A stretch of DNA of 48,790 nucleotides. Source: Actinophytocola sp036402745. Its GTDB lineage: Bacteria > Actinomycetota > Actinomycetes > Mycobacteriales > Pseudonocardiaceae. The notes beneath the pieces are model-generated. The model made no database searches and was not told the DNA's origin. It was given only the letters and a program-made list of their open reading frames with translations. The position numbers were made by a program, and so were the translations under genes. The stretch is from assembly GCF_036402745.1 (NCBI RefSeq), contig NZ_DASWSJ010000215.1:1-48790 (forward strand), written 5' to 3'. Below are positions 41,628-48,545 of the stretch, in pieces (the first letter of the stretch is position 1; each line of letters opens with the position of its first letter).

Positions 41628-42235
41628 CGGCTTTCCCCTCGTGTGATCGGCGCCAGGCCCATCCGGCCGAGCACGTCGAGCAGTGGTGCGGCGGCCGCCT
41701 CGATGGCGGCGAGCTCATCGGCGTCGGGCACGCGGGTGGCCGCGTCCAACACCACGGTGACACTGTCACCGAGACGGATGCCGGGCACGAGCCTGCTGAC
41801 AGTGTTGTCCACAGTGTCAACGTCCGCGGCCGACGCGAGCTCGGCCGTGGGCCGGTCCGTGGTGTGCTTCCAGAAGTCGCCGGTGACCGTGGGGCCCGGC
41901 CTCGACACTACGTCGATGCGCGGGAGGCCGGCCAGGTTGGCGAGCTGGTGGTCGGACGCGCCGACGAGCAGCTCCTGGATCTCGGCGAGTGAGCGGCCGG
42001 CGGCCTGCTGCTGCTTGACAGCGGCGAGCTGCAGCAGGTGACGCCGCCCGTAGAGGGCCGTGCGGCCACGCGTCGCCACCGGCCTGTCGACCAGGCCGAT
42101 CGTGGTGTACCACCGGATGGTGCGACCGTTGGGCAGCTCCCGGACCCGGCCGTTGCTCTGGCCGTCGTAGTTGTGGGCCAGTAAGGCCGCAACCTGGTCC
42201 GGGAGCTGCTCGATCGTCCACAGCTCGTCCGTCAT
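41624..42235 (-). CDS. MerR-family transcriptional regulator
   Basis: 203 residues. An N-terminal winged-helix region (about 5-75) contains the MerR-type RELPNGRTIRWYTTIGLVDRPVATRGRTALYGRRHLLQLAAVKQQQAAGRSLAEIQELL, followed by a C-terminal domain of unknown ligand (about 95-203) without the Cys ligands of metal sensors. The ATG at 42235 has no ribosome binding site, and a TTGACA promoter lies so close that the mRNA is probably leaderless. The stop overlaps the VIT/VWA start (ATGA), so regulator and target are co-translated. Autoregulation is inferred from the inverted repeat at 42237-42278. Confidence 0.85.
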   Translation of the reverse strand: MTDELWTIEQLPDQVAALLAHNYDGQSNGRVRELPNGRTIRWYTTIGLVDRPVATRGRTALYGRRHLLQLAAVKQQQAAGRSLAEIQELLVGASDHQLANLAGLPRIDVVSRPGPTVTGDFWKHTTDRPTAELASAADVDTVDNTVSRLVPGIRLGDSVTVVLDAATRVPDADELAAIEAAAAPLLDVLGRMGLAPITRGESR

Positions 42236-42236
42236 G

Positions 42237-42278
42237 CTGCAATCTTGACAGTTTCTGCTGACACTGTCAAGATTGCAG
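42237..42278 (-). promoter_or_regulatory. merR promoter/operator: 16-bp inverted repeat and leaderless start
   Basis: Perfect 16-base arms (CTGCAATCTTGACAGT and complement) separated by 10 bases fill the gap between rtcB and merR. On the minus strand a consensus -35 TTGACA (42270-42265) is followed after 17-18 bases by CAAGAT or AAGATT as -10, and the A of the merR ATG falls about 7 bases beyond. The dyad centre sits inside the -35/-10 spacer, the geometry of MerR-type operators. The same structure could end rtcB transcription. Confidence 0.65.
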
Positions 42279-42282
42279 TATG

Positions 42283-43461
42283 TCACCCCTTGACGCAGAC
42301 CACCTGCTTGAGCTTCGCCACGATCTCCACGAGGTCGTCCTGGTTCCGGATCACCTCGTCGATGTCCTTGTAGGCACCCGGGATCTCGTCCACCACCCCG
42401 GAGTCCTTGCGACACTCCACGCCCGCGGTCTGCTCGGCCAGGTCCGCCTCGGTGAACCGCCGGCGGGCCTTGGTCCGCGACATCCGCCGCCCCGCGCCGT
42501 GCGAGGCCGACTCGAACGAGTCCGGGTTGCCCAGCCCACGCACGATGTAGGAGCCGGTGCCCATCGAACCCGGGATGATCCCCAGGTCGCCGCGCCCGGC
42601 CCGGATCGCGCCCTTGCGGGTCACCAACACCTCCTCGCCGAAGTGGATCTCCTCGGACACGTAGTTGTGGTGGGCGCTGATCGGCTCGTCGAACGACGTC
42701 TGCGGGAACTGCGCACGCAGCACGTCGCACACCAGCCGCAGCATCACCGACCGGTTGCGCCGCGCGTAGTCCTGCGCCCAGTAGAGGTCGTGCCGGTAGG
42801 CCGCCATCTGCGGGGTGCGCGCGAGGAACACGGCGAGGTCCGGGTCGGGCAACGACTGGTTGTGCGCGAGCCCACGGGCCACCTCGATGTGGTGCTGCGC
42901 GAGGAGGTTCCCGATACCGCGCGAGCCGGAGTGCAGCATCACCCAGACGCGCTTGTCGGTGTCCAGACAGATCTCGATGAAGTGGTTGCCGCCGCCCAGC
43001 GTCCCCATCTGGTGCAGTGCCCGCCCCGCGTTCGCCTTCACCGCCGGCGTCAGATCCTCGAACGTGCGCCAGAAGCTGTCCCAGTCCCCCGCGTCGCGCG
43101 GGGTGAACGCGCTCGCCTTGTGCAGGCCGGCGCCCACCGGCACGGCGCGCTCCACATTGGACCGCAGCCGGCGGAGGTCGGCGGGCAGGTCCTCGGCGCG
43201 CAGCGAGGTGCGGACCGCGGTCATGCCGCAGCCGATGTCCACGCCCACCGCCGCCGGCGACACGGCGTCCCGCATGGCGATCACCGAGCCCACGGTCGCG
43301 CCCTTGCCGTAGTGCACGTCCGGCATCACCGCGACGTGCTTGAACGTCCACGGCAGGGCCGAGATGTTCTGCAGTTGACGCATGGCCTCGGCCTCGACCG
43401 ACTCCGGTCGGGTCCACAGCCGGATGTCAACGTGCCGCCCCTTGATCGTGGTCGCGTTCAT
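42283..43461 (-). CDS. rtcB: RNA-splicing ligase RtcB
   Basis: 392 residues. RtcB joins RNA 2',3'-cyclic phosphate (or 3'-phosphate) ends to 5'-OH ends using GTP and Mn2+. Conserved active-site segments are complete: GVDIGCGM (D75, C78), GTLGGGNHFIE (H160), MLHSGSRGIG (H177), AHHNYV, and the guanylylated histidine H321 in ASHGAGRRMSR; the protein ends in the typical lysine-glycine. It supports RNA repair or tRNA splicing; no archease gene is in the window. It lies 47 bases upstream of merR on the same strand. The start is ATG 43461 with GGAAAT just upstream. Confidence 0.93.
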   Translation of the reverse strand: MNATTIKGRHVDIRLWTRPESVEAEAMRQLQNISALPWTFKHVAVMPDVHYGKGATVGSVIAMRDAVSPAAVGVDIGCGMTAVRTSLRAEDLPADLRRLRSNVERAVPVGAGLHKASAFTPRDAGDWDSFWRTFEDLTPAVKANAGRALHQMGTLGGGNHFIEICLDTDKRVWVMLHSGSRGIGNLLAQHHIEVARGLAHNQSLPDPDLAVFLARTPQMAAYRHDLYWAQDYARRNRSVMLRLVCDVLRAQFPQTSFDEPISAHHNYVSEEIHFGEEVLVTRKGAIRAGRGDLGIIPGSMGTGSYIVRGLGNPDSFESASHGAGRRMSRTKARRRFTEADLAEQTAGVECRKDSGVVDEIPGAYKDIDEVIRNQDDLVEIVAKLKQVVCVKG

Positions 43462-43502
43462 GATTTCCAGGCTAGGCCCCGAGATCCGGACGCTCGACGC
43501 AT

Positions 43503-44399
43503 TTACAGCAGGTGCGCCTTACGCCAGATCCGCTTGGACGGGCCGCCGATCATGCCGACCTCGTTGAGGAACTCGACGATCTTCTCGGCCATCCACCGGC
43601 GGGACTCGTGGTGGTACGGGTTGGCCCGCGCCACGGCGCGTGCCTCCCTGGGGTCCAGACCCACGGACTTGTAGACCGCTGGGTGAACCATGATGTCCAC
43701 CACCGAGTAGGCCACCACGGCCGTCACGAGCCGGTGCACCTCGCGCTCCGGACGGCTCAGCTTCTCCAGGCCACGGACCAGCTCCTCGCGCGCGTAGCGC
43801 ACGTGCCGAGCCTCCTCGACCACGTGGATCCGGTTGATCATCCGGATGATCGGCTGGATGCCCTCGTCGTCGAGCATGGAGCGCTGGAGCCGGTCGGTGG
43901 TCTCCTCGACAACCAGAACGGAGGCGAACATCGCCGGACCGCCGATCACCGCGCCGAACACCTTCGCCAGCGAGCGGACCACCTTGGGCGGGCCGTAGGC
44001 GGGCAGGCCGAACCGGGACAGACCCTTGCCGAACATGATCGCGTGCCGGGTCTCGTCGCCGATCTCGGTCAGTGCGTAGTGGGTGTGCGGGCTGCGCGGG
44101 TCGAGGTCGGCCGCGTACCGGGCGAGCAGCTGCATCAGCACGATCTCGGTCCAGAGACCGACGCTGGTGATGCTGCCGAGCTCGTGCTTGGCCAGCTCGA
44201 TCCGCTGCTCAGGGGTCAGTCGCTCCCACAGCTCGGTGCCGTACAGGGAGACCCGCTCCTCGGGGAGGAAGCCCTTCCCCTCCACCAGCGGCGCGTCCCA
44301 GTCGATGTCGACGTCCGGCTGGTAGGAGTTGCGGACGGAGGAGTCGAGCAGCCGCTCGGCGGTGACCTCCCGGTCCTTGGGTTGCAGCACGCGGGCCAT
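43503..44399 (-). CDS. AurF-type diiron N-oxygenase family protein
   Basis: 298-residue all-helical protein of the AurF/diiron-oxygenase family (PF11583). Candidate iron ligands occur in the expected pairs: E85 in LWTEIVLMQ, E112/E116/H119 in LTEIGDETRHA, and H192/E195-E196/H199 in RIHVVEEARHVRYA. AurF oxidises an aromatic amine to a nitro group, but most genomic relatives have unknown substrates; many actinobacterial ones sit beside TetR regulators, as here. The ATG at 44399 has a GGGGAGGG stretch upstream. A TetR-type operator lies at 44423-44439. Confidence 0.85.
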   Translation of the reverse strand: MARVLQPKDREVTAERLLDSSVRNSYQPDVDIDWDAPLVEGKGFLPEERVSLYGTELWERLTPEQRIELAKHELGSITSVGLWTEIVLMQLLARYAADLDPRSPHTHYALTEIGDETRHAIMFGKGLSRFGLPAYGPPKVVRSLAKVFGAVIGGPAMFASVLVVEETTDRLQRSMLDDEGIQPIIRMINRIHVVEEARHVRYAREELVRGLEKLSRPEREVHRLVTAVVAYSVVDIMVHPAVYKSVGLDPREARAVARANPYHHESRRWMAEKIVEFLNEVGMIGGPSKRIWRKAHLL

Positions 44400-44422
44400 C
44401 GTGGACCACCCTCCCCGATTGG

Positions 44423-44439
44423 TGTTACCTCGCGTAACA
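44423..44439. promoter_or_regulatory. Candidate TetR operator upstream of the AurF-type gene
   Basis: TGTTAC-N5-GTAACA, a perfect interrupted palindrome, directly followed by an overlapping second half-site (GTAACaGTTAC, 44434-44444). It sits 24 bases in front of the oxygenase start and downstream of the tetR gene. The TetR protein encoded next door is the likely binder. Confidence 0.55.
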
Positions 44440-44478
44440 GTTACCTTGGGTAGAGAGTCTCGCGGGTGGGCGGCCGTG

Positions 44479-45183
44479 TCAAGCGGTCGGCTCGGGATCG
44501 GGGCGGACCAGGTCGCCGATCAGCTGCACGATCTCCCTCGTGACCGGGCGCAGCAGGCGCAGCCGGGAGAGCCCGATCACCCGGTCGATGAGCGGCACCG
44601 TGCGGTCGACCAGCAGGCGCGTCCTGCGGCAGTTCGGCGAGCGGTCGTGCACCCAGAACAGCACCACGCCCATCTCGTAGAGCCACAGCAGCTCGGGCAG
44701 TTCGGGGCGCAGCTCTGTGTCGACCTTCACCGTCGAGCCGTCGAGCACCCGGCGGTGCAGGGCGATCTGCGCCTCCCGGGCCGGGCTGGAGTCGGTCGAG
44801 AACGGGCTCAGCGGGCTGTCCGGGTCGGCGGCGTTGACGAAGAACTGCTTGCCGAACTCGTGGTAGGGCGCGGCCACGTCGATCCAGCCGTGCATCACGG
44901 CGCTCAGCCGCGGGGCGAACTCGCGCTCGGTGCGCAACGCCTCCTCGCAGGCCTGCTCGTGCAGTTCGGTGATCCGGTCATAGAAGCCCTGGACCAGCTG
45001 TTCCTTGGAGGAGAAGTAGTAGTAGGCGTTGCCGACCGAGACACCGGCCTCCTTGGCGATGGCCCGCATGGTGGTCTTGGCGTAGCCGTTCTCCTGGAAC
45101 AGGCGCAGCGCGGTCTCGACGATGAGGGTCCGGGTCGCTTCGCTCTTCGGCGTGCGCACGACCGTGCCAGGGGATTCCGCCAC
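44479..45183 (-). CDS. TetR/AcrR-family transcriptional regulator
   Basis: 234 residues. An N-terminal HTH lies at about 12-60 (SEATRTLIVETALRLFQENGYAKTTMRAIAKEAGVSVGNAYYYFSSKEQLVQGFYDRI), followed by a helical ligand-binding domain with FFVNAADPDSPLSPF and RTRLLVDRTVPLIDRVIG. It precedes the AurF-type gene by 79 bases on the same strand; the operator-like repeat lies between them. The GTG at 45183 is used; another GTG at 45186 adds one residue. Confidence 0.87.
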   Translation of the reverse strand: MAESPGTVVRTPKSEATRTLIVETALRLFQENGYAKTTMRAIAKEAGVSVGNAYYYFSSKEQLVQGFYDRITELHEQACEEALRTEREFAPRLSAVMHGWIDVAAPYHEFGKQFFVNAADPDSPLSPFSTDSSPAREAQIALHRRVLDGSTVKVDTELRPELPELLWLYEMGVVLFWVHDRSPNCRRTRLLVDRTVPLIDRVIGLSRLRLLRPVTREIVQLIGDLVRPDPEPTA

Positions 45184-45330
45184 CACATCACCGTATCGTC
45201 GGCACGCGGCGCCGTCCGGACATTTCCGACCCCACCGAAGGGCCGGCCGAGGGGGCGCGGTGTTCACTCGGGCATCACCCGCTCGTGGCCGCGGCATGCC
45301 AGGGTGACGCGCCGACCTTGGAGGTAGATC

Positions 45331-46578
45331 ATGATCCGAGCCCGACGACTCCTGTTATTACCGGCGTTGGCCCTGGCCGCGGGTGTGCTCGCCGCGCCCG
45401 TCGCGCAGGCCGAGCACGGCGACCAGCACGGTGGCCGGCACGGCGACCGGCACGGCGACCGGCCGGACCCGGTCCGCTTCGCGACCTTCAACGCCTCGCT
45501 CAACCGGGGCGCCGCGGGCCGGCTCGTCACCGACCTGTCCACGCCGGACAACGCGCAGGCCCGCGAGGTCGCCGAGGTGGTCCAGCGCAACCGGCCGGAC
45601 GTCCTGCTGATCAACGAGTTCGACTACGTGCCGGACAACGTCGCGGCCGACCTGTTCCGGACGAACTACCTCGAGCGCGGCCAGAACGGCGCCACGCCGG
45701 TCACCTACCCGTACGCGTTCGTCGCGCCGTCCAACACCGGCGTGCCCACCGGGTTCGACCTCAACCGCGACGGCCGCACCGGCACCGGCGACGACGCGCA
45801 CGGGTTCGGCCTGTTCGAGGGCCAGTACGGGATGCTCGTGCTGTCGAAGTACCCGATCGACACCCGCTCGATCCGCACCTTCCAGAAGTTCCGCTGGAAG
45901 GACATGCCGAACGCGATGCTGCCGGACGACCCGGCCACCGCGGCGCCGCACGACTGGTACTCACCGCAGATCCTCGACGTCCTGCGGCTGTCGTCGAAGT
46001 CGCACTGGGACGTGCCGATCCGGGTCGGCCGGTCGACCGTGCACTTCCTCGTGTCGCACCCGACGCCGCCCACGTTCGACGGCGCCGAGGACCGCAACGG
46101 CACCCGCAACCACGACGAGATCCGGTTCTGGGCCGACTACGTCACCCCGGGCAAGGGCCGCTACATCTACGACGACCACGGCCAGCGCGGCGGCCTGCGG
46201 TCCGAGGCGAACTTCGTCGTCGCCGGCGACAACAACTCCGACCCGCTCGACGGCGACAGCGTGCCCGGCGCCATCCAGCAGCTCCTGTACGCGCCACGGG
46301 TCATCGACCCGAAGCCGGGCAGCATCGGCGGCTACCTCGCGGCCGGCGAGCAGGGCGGCGCCAACGCGACCCACCGCGGCAACCCGTTCTTCGACACCGC
46401 CGACTTCAACGACGTGGCGCCGGGCAACCTGCGGGCCGACTACGTGCTGCCGTCGCGGGGCCTGGTCCCGGTCGGCGGCGAGGTGTTCTGGCCCCGGAGC
46501 GACTCGGAGCTGGCCAGGCTCAACGACGCCTCCGACCACCACCTCGTGCGGGTCGACATCGTGGTCCCCAGGCGCTGA
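45331..46578 (+). CDS. Secreted endonuclease/exonuclease/phosphatase (EEP)-fold protein
   Basis: 415 residues with a signal peptide (about 1-27) and a His/Asp/Gly-rich spacer. The EEP core shows FATFNASLNRG (N-terminal Asn), DVLLINEFDYVPDN (catalytic Glu), HFLVSHPTPPTFDG, the FVVAGDNNSDPLDGDS segment (Asp/Asn) and the C-terminal DASDHHLVRVDI (Asp-His). All catalytic positions are present. Such extracellular enzymes cleave phosphodiesters in nucleic acids, lipids or sugars; the substrate is unknown. GGAGG lies about 6 bases before the ATG. Codons 9 and 10 are both TTA (45355-45360), rare in this genome. Confidence 0.88.
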   Translation: MIRARRLLLLPALALAAGVLAAPVAQAEHGDQHGGRHGDRHGDRPDPVRFATFNASLNRGAAGRLVTDLSTPDNAQAREVAEVVQRNRPDVLLINEFDYVPDNVAADLFRTNYLERGQNGATPVTYPYAFVAPSNTGVPTGFDLNRDGRTGTGDDAHGFGLFEGQYGMLVLSKYPIDTRSIRTFQKFRWKDMPNAMLPDDPATAAPHDWYSPQILDVLRLSSKSHWDVPIRVGRSTVHFLVSHPTPPTFDGAEDRNGTRNHDEIRFWADYVTPGKGRYIYDDHGQRGGLRSEANFVVAGDNNSDPLDGDSVPGAIQQLLYAPRVIDPKPGSIGGYLAAGEQGGANATHRGNPFFDTADFNDVAPGNLRADYVLPSRGLVPVGGEVFWPRSDSELARLNDASDHHLVRVDIVVPRR

Positions 46579-46605
46579 CGGTAACCAACAAGACACGCCC
46601 TGTTC

Positions 46606-46719
46606 TGGGCATATGCCCAAAGGGGCAACAACTTGGTTCCCGGGGGTCGCAAGTTCGCGCTCGACGTATTTGCGGCCCCCATGCGTGCTCTCTTGGTGTG
46701 ACCACAACCGCGGGGTCAC
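46606..46719. promoter_or_regulatory. Palindromes upstream of the sigma-factor gene
   Basis: The intergenic stretch 46579-46734 contains a perfect 14-base palindrome TGGGCATATGCCCA (46606-46619) and an interrupted repeat GTGACC-N10-GGTCAC (46698-46719). Both are candidate regulator sites for the downstream sigma gene. No gene is seen in this stretch. Confidence 0.4.
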
Positions 46720-46734
46720 CCTCTTGGAGGCGCG

Positions 46735-47370
46735 ATGTTGTGCACTGTGGAGCCGGACTCGGCTCTTGCCGAGCTCGAGGCCGAGCTTGCCACCCAGCCG
46801 ACTGCATGGTCCCGACCGGTCACCCGGGGGAACGTGGACTCGGTCGCCGCGGCCGCCTCCGCGGGCGACACGGTGGCCACCCACGAGCTGCTCACCTACC
46901 TGCGCCCCATCATGGTGCGCTACTGCCGCGGCAAGCTCGGCCGCGTGCGCCCGGTGAACTCGCCGGACGACGTGGCGCAGGAGGTGTGCCTGGCCGTGTT
47001 CCGGGCGCTGCCCACCTACCGACACCTCGGCCGGCCGTTCCTGTCGTTCGTGTTCGGCGTGGCCGCGCACAAGGTGGCCGACGTACACCGCGCGGCCGCC
47101 CGGGACCGCTCGCTGCCGACCGCCGAGACGCCGGACCTGCCCGACATCGACGAGAGCCCCGAGCAGATCGCACTGCGCCGCGAACTGGTCGAGCAGACCG
47201 GCGGCCTGCTGCGCACGCTCCTCCCCCGCCAGCGCGAGATCCTGATCATGCGGGTGGTGCTCGGCATGTCCGCCCAGGAGACGGCCGAGGCCGTCGGCAC
47301 CACGCCGGACGCCGTCCGGGTCGCCCAGCACCGGGCACTCAACCGGCTGCGGCGGGCGATCAAGCGCTGA
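46735..47370 (+). CDS. RNA polymerase sigma factor, ShbA/SigD type
   Basis: 211 residues. Sigma region 2 covers about 45-125 (LLTYLRPIMVRYCRGKLGRVRPVNSPDDVAQEVCLAVFRALPTYRHLGRPFLSFVFGVAAHKVADVHRA), region 4 about 160-208 (LLPRQREILIMRVVLGMSAQETAEAVGTTPDAVRVAQHRALNRLRRAIKR). The FGVAAHKVADVHRA segment matches the ShbA/SigD group, which in Streptomyces drives transcription of the principal sigma gene hrdB. The ATG at 46735 follows GGAGG by 4-5 bases. Assignment to ShbA rather than another ECF group is by motif similarity. Confidence 0.83.
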   Translation: MLCTVEPDSALAELEAELATQPTAWSRPVTRGNVDSVAAAASAGDTVATHELLTYLRPIMVRYCRGKLGRVRPVNSPDDVAQEVCLAVFRALPTYRHLGRPFLSFVFGVAAHKVADVHRAAARDRSLPTAETPDLPDIDESPEQIALRRELVEQTGGLLRTLLPRQREILIMRVVLGMSAQETAEAVGTTPDAVRVAQHRALNRLRRAIKR

Positions 47371-47412
47371 CCAGCTCGTGAAACGGCAACCAGGTGATCG
47401 ACAAGCAGGACA

Positions 47413-47460
47413 TCTTCTCCCAACTTAGCCTGGACGGACAGGGGTTGAGTTGGGAGAAGA
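47413..47460 (+). promoter_or_regulatory. Inverted repeat covering the ribosome binding site of the 50-aa protein
   Basis: Perfect 13-base arms (TCTTCTCCCAACT at 47413-47425 and AGTTGGGAGAAGA at 47448-47460) with a 22-base spacer. The right arm contains the GGGAG ribosome binding site of the gene starting at 47464. In RNA the structure would hide that site; in DNA it could be an operator. Confidence 0.55.
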
Positions 47461-47463
47461 GAG

Positions 47464-47616
47464 ATGACGTGGGTCCGCCGGCACCGCCGCCACAACGGCC
47501 TCTTCGGCCGGAGCACGTGGGTCCGGAGTCACTACCGGCGCAGGCCCGGCGGGGTGCCGTGGGTCGGGATCGCCCTCGCGGTTCTCGTGATCCTGGTGCC
47601 CATCGCGATCTTCTGA
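47464..47616 (+). CDS. Small tail-anchored membrane protein, 50 aa
   Basis: 50 residues, missed by usual length cut-offs. The first 32 residues are strongly basic with aromatic and His residues (MTWVRRHRRHNG, STWVRSHYRRRPGG), then a single C-terminal helix (VGIALAVLVILVPIAIF). It has a good ribosome binding site (GGGAG about 9 bases upstream) and high third-position GC. The W-V-R-x-H pattern recurs twice. I do not recognise its function; it lies between the sigma-factor gene and a strong terminator. Confidence 0.65.
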   Translation: MTWVRRHRRHNGLFGRSTWVRSHYRRRPGGVPWVGIALAVLVILVPIAIF

Positions 47617-47638
47617 GCGTCTCCAACAGGTGGGTGCG

Positions 47639-47676
47639 GCGGCGCGGGTGGCACGGCCAGGGGCCACCCGCGCCGC
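47639..47676. terminator. Bidirectional hairpin terminator
   Basis: Perfect 14-base arms (GCGGCGCGGGTGGC and complement) with a 10-base loop, between the convergent 50-aa gene and the secreted-protein gene ending at 47685. Confidence 0.8.
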
Positions 47677-47684
47677 ATACCCGC

Positions 47685-48443
47685 CTACGGTCGCGCGGTC
47701 CGGCCCTCGGTCAGGGTGACCTGGCCGGTCACGTAGTGGCCCCAGACGCCGAGGTCCAGCGGGCGCCCGGCACGCTCGTGGCTCTCCACGAAGCTGCGGC
47801 CGTGCCAGGTCGCGCCGAAGCTGACGACGAAGCTGGAGGTCACGCCCCGGTCCTGCGGCGGCACGCCGTCGGGCTGGATGATCTCGTGCAGGCCCCAGGT
47901 GTAGTTCTGCCGGTACGGGCCCCACACGGGCTCGAGCGTGTTGTCGAGGATCGTGCCGGTGGCCGGGATCGTGATCAGCACGCCGCGCAGGCCGCCGGCG
48001 AACGTCGTGTTGTAGACCGCGACCTCCGCCGCGCCGCCGCCGTAGAACTCGGCCCGGCCGGCGCCGACCTTCGAGCCAGGCGGGCACGCGGCCGGCCCCT
48101 GGTCCGCGAGTACCGCGCGGCCACAGGTCGGGAACGCCAGCACGTTGAAGCTCACCGAGTCGTCGAACAGGAAGACGAACTCGCGCGGTGCCGCGGGTTT
48201 CTCGCCGGACGCGGTGAACCGGCGGGTGTCGAAGGTGATCTCCACGCCGTGCTTGCCGCCGGCGTCGCGGACCACCGTGGCCTCGCCCTCGTCGAGGTTC
48301 GCCGGGCCGGCGACGTCGGGCTCGTAGGGGCGCTGCGGGCCGAACGGCGCCGGATGGGGCGGTGCGGCGGTGGTCGCCGAGGCGGGTGTCGCCGCGAGGG
48401 CGAGGGCGGCGGCGGTCAGGCCGAGCACGAGACGGGTTCGCAT
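47685..48443 (-). CDS. Secreted protein of unknown function
   Basis: 252 residues with a clear signal peptide (about 1-23, ending ASA). The mature part is beta-rich with two cysteines about 14 residues apart (FPTCGRAVLADQGPAACPPGSKVG), suggesting a disulfide, and motifs such as VEITFDTRRF and VWGPYRQNYTWGLHEIIQP. I do not recognise a family. CGGAGGTAG lies about 5 bases before the ATG. It is divergent from the ArsR gene; two TTCG-N8-CGAA repeats lie in between, so it is probably controlled by that regulator. Confidence 0.75.
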   Translation of the reverse strand: MRTRLVLGLTAAALALAATPASATTAAPPHPAPFGPQRPYEPDVAGPANLDEGEATVVRDAGGKHGVEITFDTRRFTASGEKPAAPREFVFLFDDSVSFNVLAFPTCGRAVLADQGPAACPPGSKVGAGRAEFYGGGAAEVAVYNTTFAGGLRGVLITIPATGTILDNTLEPVWGPYRQNYTWGLHEIIQPDGVPPQDRGVTSSFVVSFGATWHGRSFVESHERAGRPLDLGVWGHYVTGQVTLTEGRTARP

Positions 48444-48467
48444 GCTGCTACCTCCGGTCGGGGTGTT

Positions 48468-48522
48468 TTCGATACATGTCGAATAGTCCCGATCGGAGGT
48501 AGAGTCTTCGTTAGTTATCGAA
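48468..48522. promoter_or_regulatory. Two TTCG-N8-CGAA operator candidates
   Basis: Two 16-base interrupted palindromes, at 48468-48483 and 48507-48522, with centres 39 bases apart in the divergent region between the secreted-protein gene and arsR. Identical half-sites and spacing make them likely binding sites of the adjacent ArsR protein. Confidence 0.6.
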
Positions 48523-48545
48523 GAGAACTGAGAGGGCTGTCAGGA

